Shown: piece after piece, positions 6,368-13,835 of the stretch
Position numbering within the stretch: the first letter of the stretch is position 1
Layout: every line of letters begins with the position of its first letter
Origin: JASEFH01 sp034679905
GTDB taxonomy: Archaea > Halobacteriota > Methanomicrobia > Methanomicrobiales > JACTUA01
Assembly: GCA_034679905.1 (NCBI GenBank)
Contig: JAXDAH010000023.1
Coordinates: forward strand, 1 to 15,213
Direction: 5' to 3'
DNA length: 15,213 nt
The notes under the pieces: model-generated
What the model was told of the DNA's origin: nothing
Database searches by the model: none
The model's input: only the letters and a program-made list of their open reading frames with translations
Made by a program: the position numbers and the translations under genes

Positions 6368-8128
6368 ATGCCCCGTAGAGACGAGAACCTGCAGTCTGCG
6401 CAGATCGAGTTGTCAAAAAGCCCGAGCGGGATCCTGGGCCTGGACGAGATCACGAACGGAGGGCTCCCGAAGGGACGGGTCTCCCTGGTCGTCGGCAAGG
6501 CCGGGTCCGGGAAGACCCTGCTCGGGATGGAGTTCCTGGTGCACGGCGCGCTGGACTACCGCGAGCCGGGCGTCTTCGTATCCTTCGAAGAGACGGAGAA
6601 AGACCTCATCCAGAACGTGGCGTCCCTCGGCTACGATCTGGCCGGTCTGCAGGAGAAGGGCCAGATCGTTCTCGACCACATGGAGGTGACCCGCAACGAC
6701 ATCATCGAGACCGGCGAGTTCGACCTGGAGGGCCTCTTCATCCGCCTCAACTACGCCATCGACAGCATCGGGGCGAAGAGAGTGGTGCTGGACACCATCG
6801 AGTCGCTCTTCTCCGGCCTGACCAACGCCGGCATCCTGCGGGCGGAGCTCCGACGGCTCTTCTTCTGGTTGAAAGAGAAGGGCGTCACCGCCGTCGTCAC
6901 CGGCGAGAGCGGCGAGGAGACCCTGACCCGCCACGGTCTCGAGGAGTACATCTCCGACTGCGTCATCCTGCTCGACCACCGCGTGGACGAGCAGATCTCC
7001 ACGCGCCGCCTGCGGGTGGTGAAGTACCGGGGCTCGACCCACGGCACCAACGAGTACCCCTTCCTGATCGACGAGGGCGGGATCTCGGTGCTGCCCATCA
7101 CCTCCGTCGGGCTCTCGCACACCGCATCCACGGAGCGGGTGTCGAGCGGCATCGAACGCCTCGATGCGATGCTCGCCGGGGAGGGGTTCTACCGCGGCAG
7201 CACGATCATGCTCGCCGGGACACCCGGCACCGGCAAGACCAGTTTCGCGGCAAGCTTTGCCAACGCCGCCTGCCTGCGGGGGGAGAAGTGCCTCTACTTC
7301 ACCTTCGAGGAGTCCCCCGACCAGATCGTCCGCAACATGCGCTCGATCGGGATCGATCTCGAGCCCCACAGGGACGCCGGCCTCCTCGAGATCCACGCCT
7401 CCCGCCCCACCCTCCACGGCCTGGAGATGCACCTGGTGCTGATGCTCAAGCAGATACGGGAAATGCAGCCGCAGGCGGTGGTCGTGGACCCTCTATCCGA
7501 TCTCACCGCCATCGGCTCCACGCGGGACGTCCGGGTGATGCTCGCCCGCCTGATCGACTACCTGAAGATGCAGCAGATCACCGCGCTCTTCACGCACCTG
7601 ATCCACACCCGGGAGCTGCTCTCCCCCGGCGATCTCACCATCTCCTCCATCATCGATACGCTGATCCGTCTGCAGGACATCGAGTCGAGCGGGGAGCGCA
7701 ACCGCGGTCTGTACATCCTGAAGTCCCGGGGCATGGGCCACTCCAACCAGATCCGGGAGTACCGCATCACGGACGACGGCATCGTCATCGAGGACGTCTA
7801 CCTCGGGGCGGCCGGAATGTTCATGGGCACCGCCCGCTACGTGCAGGAGGCGCAGGAACGCGCCGAGGCCGAGGCGCGGAGAGAGGAGATCGGGATCCGG
7901 GAGCGCGAGCTGGAGCGGAAGCGGGCGACGATGGAGGCCCAGATCGCCGCCCTGCAGGAGGAGTTCGCCTCGCACGAGGCGAGCGTGCGGCGGCTGATAC
8001 AGCAGGAGAAGCGGCGGCAGGACGTGCTCACCGGGGATACCCGCGCGATCGGCGAGATGCGGAAGGCCGATGCCGGGGACGACAGAAATGCTCATACGGG
8101 CGGAGATACCATGGAGGAGGAACGATGA
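6368..8128 (+). CDS. kaiC: KaiC-type double-domain ATPase with C-terminal coiled coil
   Basis: 586 residues with two RecA-like KaiC domains. CI has Walker A GKAGSGKT (43-50) and catalytic SFEET (Glu74-Glu75). CII has Walker A GTPGTGKT (284-291) and TFEES (Glu314-Glu315). Both domains should hydrolyse ATP, and CII should autophosphorylate as in cyanobacterial KaiC hexamers. The cyanobacterial Ser431-Thr432 pair aligns with Ser426-Ser427 in DLTISSIIDT. After about residue 488 the cyanobacterial A-loop and tail are replaced by a charged, heptad-like coiled coil of about 70 residues, then a disordered end. KaiA normally binds that tail, and no kaiA is nearby. The ATG at 6368 is preferred over an in-frame TTG at 6329, which lies in the promoter region. 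The last codons overlap kaiB1 (ATGA). The protein is cytoplasmic and probably hexameric. A RadA/GvpD-like ATPase is ruled out by the two complete KaiC domains and the kaiB genes behind it. Confidence 0.92.
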   Translation: MPRRDENLQSAQIELSKSPSGILGLDEITNGGLPKGRVSLVVGKAGSGKTLLGMEFLVHGALDYREPGVFVSFEETEKDLIQNVASLGYDLAGLQEKGQIVLDHMEVTRNDIIETGEFDLEGLFIRLNYAIDSIGAKRVVLDTIESLFSGLTNAGILRAELRRLFFWLKEKGVTAVVTGESGEETLTRHGLEEYISDCVILLDHRVDEQISTRRLRVVKYRGSTHGTNEYPFLIDEGGISVLPITSVGLSHTASTERVSSGIERLDAMLAGEGFYRGSTIMLAGTPGTGKTSFAASFANAACLRGEKCLYFTFEESPDQIVRNMRSIGIDLEPHRDAGLLEIHASRPTLHGLEMHLVLMLKQIREMQPQAVVVDPLSDLTAIGSTRDVRVMLARLIDYLKMQQITALFTHLIHTRELLSPGDLTISSIIDTLIRLQDIESSGERNRGLYILKSRGMGHSNQIREYRITDDGIVIEDVYLGAAGMFMGTARYVQEAQERAEAEARREEIGIRERELERKRATMEAQIAALQEEFASHEASVRRLIQQEKRRQDVLTGDTRAIGEMRKADAGDDRNAHTGGDTMEEER

Positions 8129-8439
8129 CGGAAGCCAGGGGCGAAGAGATGGATACGGGCGAAGAGGTCTGGGTGCTGCGGCTCTACGTCGCCGGCCAGA
8201 CGCCGAAGTCGCTCGCCGCCTTTGCCAACCTGAAGAAGATCTGCGAGGAGCACCTCTCCGGAAAATACCGGATCGAGGTGATCGACCTGCTGGAGCATCC
8301 CCAGCTCGCCCGGGGCGACCAGATCGTGGCGGTCCCCACCCTGGTGCGCCAGCTCCCCCCACCCCTGCGCAAGATCATCGGCGACCTCTCGAACACGGAG
8401 AAAGTTCTCGTGGGTCTGGACATCAAGCCGGCCCGCTGA
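8125..8439 (+). CDS. kaiB: KaiB (first of two)
   Basis: 104 residues with the thioredoxin-like KaiB fold. WVLRLYVAGQTPKS (16-29) is the first strand and turn, VIDLLEHPQLA (52-62) the central segment, and VAVPTLVRQLPPPLRKIIGD (68-87) then LSNTEKVLVGLD the diagnostic C-terminal half. Cyanobacterial KaiB has nearly the same IIGDLSDREKVLIGLD ending. KaiB binds the KaiC CI ring after switching to its thioredoxin-like fold and, in cyanobacteria, displaces or captures output proteins. The start overlaps the kaiC stop by four bases and GGAGGAGG (8113-8120) lies five bases upstream, so translation is coupled to kaiC. The first 14 residues are an acidic, variable extension; Met9 is a possible alternative start. 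Confidence 0.92.
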   Translation: MTEARGEEMDTGEEVWVLRLYVAGQTPKSLAAFANLKKICEEHLSGKYRIEVIDLLEHPQLARGDQIVAVPTLVRQLPPPLRKIIGDLSNTEKVLVGLDIKPAR

Positions 8440-8458
8440 CCGGCAGGAGCGTGGCAGC

Positions 8459-8815
8459 ATGGCAAAGAGAGACGAACCGGATCCAGCGCGACCACCGACC
8501 ACCGAGAGCTTCGAGCAGGCGGTGCAGAGCGGAGCCGGCACCCGCTATATCCTGCGGCTCTACGTCACCGGTATGACCCCGAGATCGAGGACCGCCATCG
8601 AGAATATCCGCCAGATCTGCGAGGAGCACCTCAAAGGCTGCTACGACCTCGAGGTGATCGACATCTACCAGCAGCCCGAGCGGGCGCGTGAGGCCCAGAT
8701 CCTGGCGGCGCCCACGCTGATCAAGCAGCTGCCCCTGCCCCTCCGCAAGCTGATCGGGGACATGTCGGACAAAGAGCGGGTCCTGGTCGGGCTGGACCTT
8801 CGGATGAAGGAGTGA
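8459..8815 (+). CDS. kaiB: KaiB (second of two), longer N-terminus
   Basis: 118 residues, a clear paralogue of the preceding KaiB. YILRLYVTGMTPRS (30-43), VIDIYQQPERAREAQILAAP (66-85), LIKQLPLPLRKLIGD and MSDKERVLVGLD match it block by block. Compared with KaiB1 it has a 14-residue longer, Pro/Glu-rich N-terminus, likely disordered, and differs in the middle helix and the loop after it. AGGAG (8444-8448) lies ten bases before the ATG, and the gap to KaiB1 is 19 nt. Two KaiBs beside one KaiC could form mixed rings or divide the work, one binding KaiC and one acting on the kinase. That division is inference; the sequence shows only that both keep the conserved core. Confidence 0.92.
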   Translation: MAKRDEPDPARPPTTESFEQAVQSGAGTRYILRLYVTGMTPRSRTAIENIRQICEEHLKGCYDLEVIDIYQQPERAREAQILAAPTLIKQLPLPLRKLIGDMSDKERVLVGLDLRMKE

Positions 8816-8839
8816 CGGCGAATATCGGATGGGACGATA

Positions 8840-11041
8840 GTGAAGGATAAAGACTCTGCCGCGCGCGAGAGGGAGCTCCTCGCCAGGATAGAGCATCTCT
8901 CCTCCCGCCTCCGCGAGGCCGAGGATCTCTTGGGTGCGATACAGCGCGGCGAGGTCGACGCCTTTGTGGTCGCCACCGACAGCGGGGCGAGGACCTACAC
9001 GCTCGAGGGTGCCGATCGGGCGTACCGCCAGATCATCGAGCAGATGCGCGAAGGATCGGCGCTCCTCTCCGAGGACGGGACAATCCTCTACTGCAACGCC
9101 AGCCTCGCCGGCATGCTCCAGACCCCGCTGGAGCACCTGATCGGGCAGTCCGTCTGGCCGTTCATTGTGCCGGCGGATGGCGAGCGGTTCGGAGGGCTCC
9201 TGGACCAGGACAGCGGGAGCGAGATCCATCTCCAGGTGGAGGGCGGACGCCAGATTCCCGTATACCTCTCCCTCAACCGCCTGCAGATGGACGCAACGAC
9301 AGTCGTATCCGCCGTCGTGCTGGACCTGACCGAGCAGAAGCGGGCGGAGGCGGCGCTGCGGAAGGCCCGTGACGAGCTCGAGGAACGCGTGAGAGCGCGG
9401 ACCGCCGAACTGGCTCAGGCCAATAACCGGCTCCAGGAGACGACCGAGGAGCTGGCCACAGTCAATGAGGAGATACGGATTGCAAATGAGGAACTGCTGC
9501 AGATCAACCGCACACTGGACCAGCAGAATACAGAATTGATTGCCGCCCGTACAACGGCTGAAGAGGAGCGGCGGCGCTACTACGACCTCTTCAATGCCGC
9601 CCCGGAGGGATACCTGGTGACGGACCGCAGCGGCACCATCCTGGAGGCGAACGACGCGGCGGGGGCACTTCTCGCGCTGCATACAGAGAGCCTGACCGGC
9701 CGCAATCTTCTGCGCTTCGCCGAAGAGGCGAGCCGGGAGGAGTTCAAGGCCCCGCTGGCCATGGCACTGATGGGAGGACGCCGGCAGGACTTCGAACTGG
9801 GTCTCCGCACGCCCGGAGGGGAGATCGTATACGTATCCGCGAGCATCTCCCCGGTCTACGGGGAGGGATCTACCGTCCAGTCCCTGCGCTGGATGTTGCG
9901 GGATATTACGGAGCGAAAGAGGGCGGTAGAGTCGCTGCGGAAGAGCGAGGCGAAGTACCGCAGCCTCTTCGACGACGATATCACCGCGGACTTCATCTGC
10001 GACGTGGACGGGCGGATCCTGGACTGCAACCCTTCCTTTGTGAAGATGTTCGGGTTTGCCTCCGTCGAGGAAACCAGGGCTTCGAACTTCCTGGAGACCT
10101 ACATTCACCCCTGGGAACGCAAGGAACTTCTGGAACGCCTGCAGCGCGAGAAGCGGCTCGAGAATGTCAAGCGGTTCCGGAAGCGGCAGGATGGCGTCCG
10201 CATCCATGTCGTCGAGAACATCGTCGGGATCTTCGGTGCGGATGGGAAGCTGGTCCAGACCAAGGGCTACATCATCGAGGACACCGAGCGCCTGCGGGCG
10301 GAAGAAGCCCTGAAGCAGTACGCGGTGCGCCTGAAGCGGTCCAACGAGGATCTGGAGCGGTTCGCCTACGTCTCCAGCCATGACCTGCAGGAGCCCCTGC
10401 GGACGATCGTGACCTTCACCCAGCTGCTGGAGCGCCGCTACAGCGGGCGGCTGGATGCCGATGCCAACGAGTATATCGGCTACATCGTGGACGCCGGCAA
10501 ACGGATGCAGTCCCTGATCACCGACCTGCTCAACTACTCCCGGGTGAGCAGCCAGGCGCACGCCCCGCTGCCCGTCCGGCCCGAAGAGGTGCTCTCGCAG
10601 GCCCTGCTCTCCCTCGACGGCATCCTGGAGGAGACGGGGGCGACGGTCACCTACGATCCCCTCCCCATGGTGGAGGCGGATGCCCAGCAGCTGGCGCAGG
10701 TCTTCCAGAACCTGATCAGCAATGCGGTGAAGTACCGCCGCGAGGACGAGCCGCCGACGATCCACGTCTCGGGAGAGCGCCGCAACGGCTACGTGCAGTT
10801 CAGCGTGCGGGACAACGGGATCGGGATCGAGCCCCAGTACTTCGAGCGGATCTTCGTCATCTTCCAGCGGCTGCACGGACGGGAGAAGTACTCCGGGACC
10901 GGCATCGGGCTCGCCGTCGTGAAACGGATCGTGGAACGGCACGGGGGACGTATCTGGGTCGAGTCCGAGCCGGGGAAGGGTTCGACGTTCCACTTCACCC
11001 TGCCGGCACCCCGGGAGATCTCCTCGGGGGGGGTGGAATGA
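8840..11041 (+). CDS. PAS-domain sensor histidine kinase of the Kai cluster
   Basis: 733 residues with no membrane segment, so cytoplasmic. An N-terminal coiled coil ends in LLGAIQRGEVDAFVV (30-44). PAS 1 spans about 58-165, a long coiled coil 166-245, PAS 2 about 246-360 and PAS 3 about 371-485. The HisKA helix pair has phospho-acceptor His514 in SSHDLQEPLR. The ATPase domain has the N box in QNLISNAVKY (Asn624, Asn628), G1 DNGIGI (658-663), the F-box segment IFVIFQRLH (671-679) and G2 GTGIGLAVVK (686-695). All catalytic motifs are intact. The start is GTG, preceded by a GGATGGGA-like site and 24 nt after kaiB2, so it belongs to the kai operon and is the likely output or input partner. It lacks the KaiB-like sensor domain of SasA. 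No heme or chromophore Cys signature stands out in the PAS domains, and no response regulator is in the window. A run of eight Gs precedes the stop. Confidence 0.9.
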   Translation: MKDKDSAARERELLARIEHLSSRLREAEDLLGAIQRGEVDAFVVATDSGARTYTLEGADRAYRQIIEQMREGSALLSEDGTILYCNASLAGMLQTPLEHLIGQSVWPFIVPADGERFGGLLDQDSGSEIHLQVEGGRQIPVYLSLNRLQMDATTVVSAVVLDLTEQKRAEAALRKARDELEERVRARTAELAQANNRLQETTEELATVNEEIRIANEELLQINRTLDQQNTELIAARTTAEEERRRYYDLFNAAPEGYLVTDRSGTILEANDAAGALLALHTESLTGRNLLRFAEEASREEFKAPLAMALMGGRRQDFELGLRTPGGEIVYVSASISPVYGEGSTVQSLRWMLRDITERKRAVESLRKSEAKYRSLFDDDITADFICDVDGRILDCNPSFVKMFGFASVEETRASNFLETYIHPWERKELLERLQREKRLENVKRFRKRQDGVRIHVVENIVGIFGADGKLVQTKGYIIEDTERLRAEEALKQYAVRLKRSNEDLERFAYVSSHDLQEPLRTIVTFTQLLERRYSGRLDADANEYIGYIVDAGKRMQSLITDLLNYSRVSSQAHAPLPVRPEEVLSQALLSLDGILEETGATVTYDPLPMVEADAQQLAQVFQNLISNAVKYRREDEPPTIHVSGERRNGYVQFSVRDNGIGIEPQYFERIFVIFQRLHGREKYSGTGIGLAVVKRIVERHGGRIWVESEPGKGSTFHFTLPAPREISSGGVE

Positions 11042-11195
11042 AGAAAGAAGCCCCATCTGCTGATAATGCCGCCGACAACTCCTCCTAACCGCCCGCAGAA
11101 GACCAAAAAACAACGGAGATCACCCCGCTCCGGCAGAGGCAGTGAAAAGTCTCGCCGTTCCCCGGCATACGCCGATACCCCACAGGAAAATGTCG

Positions 11196-11201
11196 TTTTT
11201 T
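11196..11201 (+). terminator. Possible T-run terminator of the Kai cluster
   Basis: Six T residues lie about 155 bases after the kinase stop, in the convergent gap. On the minus strand, a six-T run at 11105-11110 could end the opposing TPR unit. Nothing else recognisable was found in 11042-11199. Confidence 0.3.
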
Positions 11202-11445
11202 AATAATTTCTGTACACCTGCCTCCGCCGCCCGACCTCGATCACGAAAGTTGCCATCGAAACATCCTCTATGGAAAGGATTGCACGACACTGCCTGCAAG
11301 GCGTGGATCGGCACGCCGAGCCTATCAGCTGGCAGGCTCGCGGGAATGCGGTTCCTGTGCCAGAGCAAGGAGTTCCTCGCATCGCGTCCTGTCCTGGCGC
11401 ACTCTTGAGATCCCGATCGGCACGGGGTGTGAACCTGACCGTCAG
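11200..11445 (-). pseudogene. RelE/ParE-family toxin remnant, frameshifted
   Basis: The frame stays open for 81 codons, near the usual 85-90 of RelE toxins, but begins at CTG (11445) instead of ATG. The ends read like an archaeal RelE: VRFTPRADRDLKS at the N-terminus, and RAILSIEDVSMATFVIEVGR followed by RRQVYRNY at the C-terminus, keeping the basic residues and final Tyr of the RNase fold. Residues 16-38 make no sense in this frame, but the +1 frame reads CEELLALAQEPHSREPAS, the helical segment expected there, before hitting a stop. Where the family usually has YRIRVGxYRAIL this sequence has CRSTPCRQCRAIL. The gene therefore carries at least two compensating indels plus substitutions and is unlikely to make an active mRNA interferase. 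Its start overlaps the antitoxin remnant stop, as in an intact toxin-antitoxin pair. Confidence 0.7.
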
Positions 11446-11617
11446 GCGTGGATGCCCGCAATCTCTTCGAGCGAGCGGGTCCGCCCCGATGTCTCCCTCT
11501 TCGATCGCCTTGAGTAGCTCCTCGGAGAGGGGATCAGAGGTCCAATCGAGGAGCCGAGCGCCCGATGGACTCGAAGTCATTTGCGGTCAGGGCTTTCTGC
11601 AGGGCCATCATCTCCAT
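11442..11617 (-). pseudogene. Antitoxin remnant paired with the RelE-like toxin
   Basis: The visible antitoxin-like core is DWTSDPLSEELLKAIEEGDI, followed one frame over by GRTRSLEEIAGIHA and a stop at 11442-11444. This matches the common ending of archaeal RelE-partner antitoxins, an acidic helix, then (A)GRTRxLEEI, split by a one-base shift near 11480. Upstream, an ATG at 11617 opens MALQKALTANDFESIGRS in a third frame, possibly the original N-terminus. The remnant overlaps the 3' end of the TPR gene, and an ATG at 11580 overlaps the TPR stop. At least one and probably two frameshifts separate the pieces. Family assignment rests on recalled patterns. Confidence 0.55.
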
Positions 11618-13124
11618 GCTTCCGGGCGAGGATGTTCGCCAGATTATTCCGGGCCATATCCAGCTGCGGGTTCAGTTCGACGGCGATTCTATACTCTTCC
11701 TCCGCCTCGTCGAGTCGGTCGAGCTTCTCGAGCGCTTCGCCGAGATTGTTGTGCCCGGCTGCATCGAGAGGCTTCAGCCGGGTCCACTCCCTGAACTCGA
11801 TCTCCGCTTCGGCGTACCGGCCTTCGAGAAAGCGGATGATGCCGATGTTCCCGTACGCCCTCCAGTACTCCGGCAGGATCTCGATCACCGTTCGATACTC
11901 GTCGACGGCATCCTCTGTCCGGCCGATGTCGAACAGCAAACCCCCGAGCCCGTAGTGAGCCAGGACGAGATCGGGTTGTATCGCCAGGGCTCTTCGGTAG
12001 GCCGCTTCGGCAGCGTCCATATCTCCCGATATCTCCCACAGCGCGCCAAGGTATGCATGGGCTTCCGGCAGATCCGGTTGAATCTCGATTGCCCGTTCGA
12101 ATTCTATCCGGGCCTCGTCGTATCTAGCGGTTCTCAGCAATGCGACCCCCAGCTGCTGATGTGCTTCGGCATCGCCGGGATCCAGTTCGATGACATACCG
12201 GAGCTCGCGTTCTTCTTCCTCCCGCATCCCCCGGTTTCCCAGAACAATGGCAAGGTTACAGCGGGCAGTGGCATCGGATGGATCGATGGCAAGAATACCG
12301 CGGTATTCGTCCTCTGCCTCGTCCGATCTCCCCATGTCAACGAGCAGCGACGCCAGATTGTGTCGTGCTTTGATGTAATCGGGCTTGATCTCGATCGATC
12401 TTCGATACGCCCGTTCTGCCTCGTCGAGTCTGCCGTCACGCCGCACCAGGTTGCCGTGACTGAAATAGGGTTCCGGCATACGGGGATTGAGGCGTACCGC
12501 TGTTCTGAAAGACTCCTCCGCCTCCCGGTATCTGCCCCGGTCTTTCAGCAGAACCCCGAGATTGTGATACGCTTCGGCACTGTCGGGGCTCGATCCGATG
12601 GCTCTTCTATAGGCATTTTCAGCATCGTCATACCGGCGCAGACTGCAGAAAACGTTCGCATAGTTGGTCCAGCCCTTGTAGTTATCCGGTTTTTCCTGGA
12701 GTAAAACCCGGAGCCAGGCTTCTGCTTCGTCGAACCTGCCCATGTCCCTCAACAGGAGACCCAGGTTATTGCACGCCTCCGGATCCGCGGGCTCGAGCTC
12801 GAGCACCTTCCGCAACTCGCGTTCTGCTTCGCCCCGACGTTTCGAGCGGATGAGCAGCACGGCGAGACTGTTGCGGGGGCGTATGCAGGTTGCATCCAGT
12901 TCTATGGCTCTCCGATACTCCCGCTCGGCATCGTCGATTCTGCCGCTCTCGTAGAGCACCTCTCCCAGGCGGCAATGACCGTCGGGATCCGTCGGTTCGA
13001 GTTCTATCGCCCTCAGCAGATGCTTCTCGTAGTCCCGAGGGAATCTGGCGGCGAGAATGTCGGGCCACTCGAAGTACCGCTCCGGCGGATCCTCTGGAAG
13101 GATCCGTCCTGACAGCCAGAACAT
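11577..13124 (-). CDS. Tetratricopeptide repeat protein, 13 TPR units
   Basis: 515 residues, almost all TPR. Thirteen full 34-residue units run without a single register slip from about residue 46 to 487, shown by the small-residue pair at positions 53-54, 87-88, 121-122 and so on every 34 to 461-462; a half unit closes the array at 495-496. Typical units contain NLGVLLKDRGRYREAEESF and YRRAIEL. The first 45 residues (with ERYFEWPDILAARFP) are not TPR and may be a cap. There is no signal peptide or membrane segment, so a cytoplasmic scaffold is likely; the partner is unknown. It lies 30 nt behind the unknown protein at 13155-13835, probably in one operon, and converges on the Kai cluster. The start at 13124 has only a weak GGCGGGA-like site. 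TPR arrays of this kind are frequent in methanogens and expand by unit duplication. Confidence 0.88.
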   Translation of the reverse strand: MFWLSGRILPEDPPERYFEWPDILAARFPRDYEKHLLRAIELEPTDPDGHCRLGEVLYESGRIDDAEREYRRAIELDATCIRPRNSLAVLLIRSKRRGEAERELRKVLELEPADPEACNNLGLLLRDMGRFDEAEAWLRVLLQEKPDNYKGWTNYANVFCSLRRYDDAENAYRRAIGSSPDSAEAYHNLGVLLKDRGRYREAEESFRTAVRLNPRMPEPYFSHGNLVRRDGRLDEAERAYRRSIEIKPDYIKARHNLASLLVDMGRSDEAEDEYRGILAIDPSDATARCNLAIVLGNRGMREEEERELRYVIELDPGDAEAHQQLGVALLRTARYDEARIEFERAIEIQPDLPEAHAYLGALWEISGDMDAAEAAYRRALAIQPDLVLAHYGLGGLLFDIGRTEDAVDEYRTVIEILPEYWRAYGNIGIIRFLEGRYAEAEIEFREWTRLKPLDAAGHNNLGEALEKLDRLDEAEEEYRIAVELNPQLDMARNNLANILARKHGDDGPAESPDRK

Positions 13125-13154
13125 GCCGCTGACGATCCCGCCGACGACCGGCTC

Positions 13155-13835
13155 TTACTTCGCCAGGGTCGGATCGAGGACTACGTCGAACGACCCTCCG
13201 AGCGTCTCGACCGCCGCCCAGACGAACTCGTTCTTCGTGAAGGCGTTCTTCAGTCTTCTGGTCTCTCGAACGTATCCCGTGAAGAGGGCGTAGGCCCTGG
13301 GGGGCTGCGCCTCGCGCTGCTGAAAAAGCCCGACGGGGATGAAGGACTGCGGGGCAAATCTCACCTCTTCGCCGGCGTGGCATGCCTCGTACTCGTCCTT
13401 CGACTCGAACACCGTGATTTCGGATGGAAATGCGGCGATCTGGACCTGTGCCAGCGTTGGACCGTCGAGACCGGGATGAATACGGGCATCCGGGCTGTCG
13501 AAGACGAATGGATACTCCCCGTCGCCGGGATTGTCGGATCGGGGGGCCATCCACGCATGGTAGGCGCCGTCCAGAACACTGCCGTCCGGTCTCTCGATCC
13601 GATCCGTCAGACCGATCCGGAGACGCGAAGGGCCGTTGAAGTGTGGATTGACACCGATCAGGGATCCGCTCTTGTCCCTCTGGAGCCATAATTCGGCCCC
13701 TGAACGGTCTATCCAGCGAAGGTATGCGCCCTCGGCGACGGGAATTGCGTTGCATGCCCGGGCGACGCCGTCGATGAGGTCGTGAAATTCTTCCTGGGTT
13801 TTTATATGAAAGCCAATCGAGCTGAGATGTGACAC
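13155..13835 (-). CDS. Conserved protein of unknown function
   Basis: 226 residues; I do not recognise a named family. The start is GTG at 13835 with GGAG about ten bases upstream. The N-terminus (LSSIGFHIKTQEEF, then AYLRWIDRSGAELWLQRDK) has the spacing of a glyoxalase/VOC half-module, where such a strand often precedes a metal ligand, but metal ligands are not clearly placed. The middle contains RLRIGLTDRIERPDGSVLDG and FVFDSPDARIH. Blocks such as RFAPQSFIPVGLF, AYALFTGYVRET and VWAAVETLGGSFDVVLDP look like well-ordered beta strands. There is no signal peptide or membrane segment, so it is probably cytoplasmic. I have an impression of similar bacterial hypothetical proteins, which would suggest transfer, but cannot confirm it. 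It is the first gene of a likely two-gene unit with the TPR protein. Confidence 0.72.
   Translation of the reverse strand: MSHLSSIGFHIKTQEEFHDLIDGVARACNAIPVAEGAYLRWIDRSGAELWLQRDKSGSLIGVNPHFNGPSRLRIGLTDRIERPDGSVLDGAYHAWMAPRSDNPGDGEYPFVFDSPDARIHPGLDGPTLAQVQIAAFPSEITVFESKDEYEACHAGEEVRFAPQSFIPVGLFQQREAQPPRAYALFTGYVRETRRLKNAFTKNEFVWAAVETLGGSFDVVLDPTLAK

Noticed and set aside
5910..6378. Overlapping plus-strand frames of 124 and 154 codons before kaiC
   Set aside because: They cover inverted repeats, the G-quadruplex and the palindrome, have no ribosome binding site, and give low-complexity peptides.
8423..11113. Minus-strand open frame of 896 codons opposite the second kaiB and the kinase
   Set aside because: It mirrors two genes with clear domains on the plus strand; the peptide is His/Arg/Gly-rich without domain logic, as expected antisense to GC-rich coding DNA.
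13799..13810. TTTTTATATGAA as a plus-strand promoter
   Set aside because: It lies inside the 5' end of a minus-strand gene and no plus-strand gene follows in the next 400 bases.
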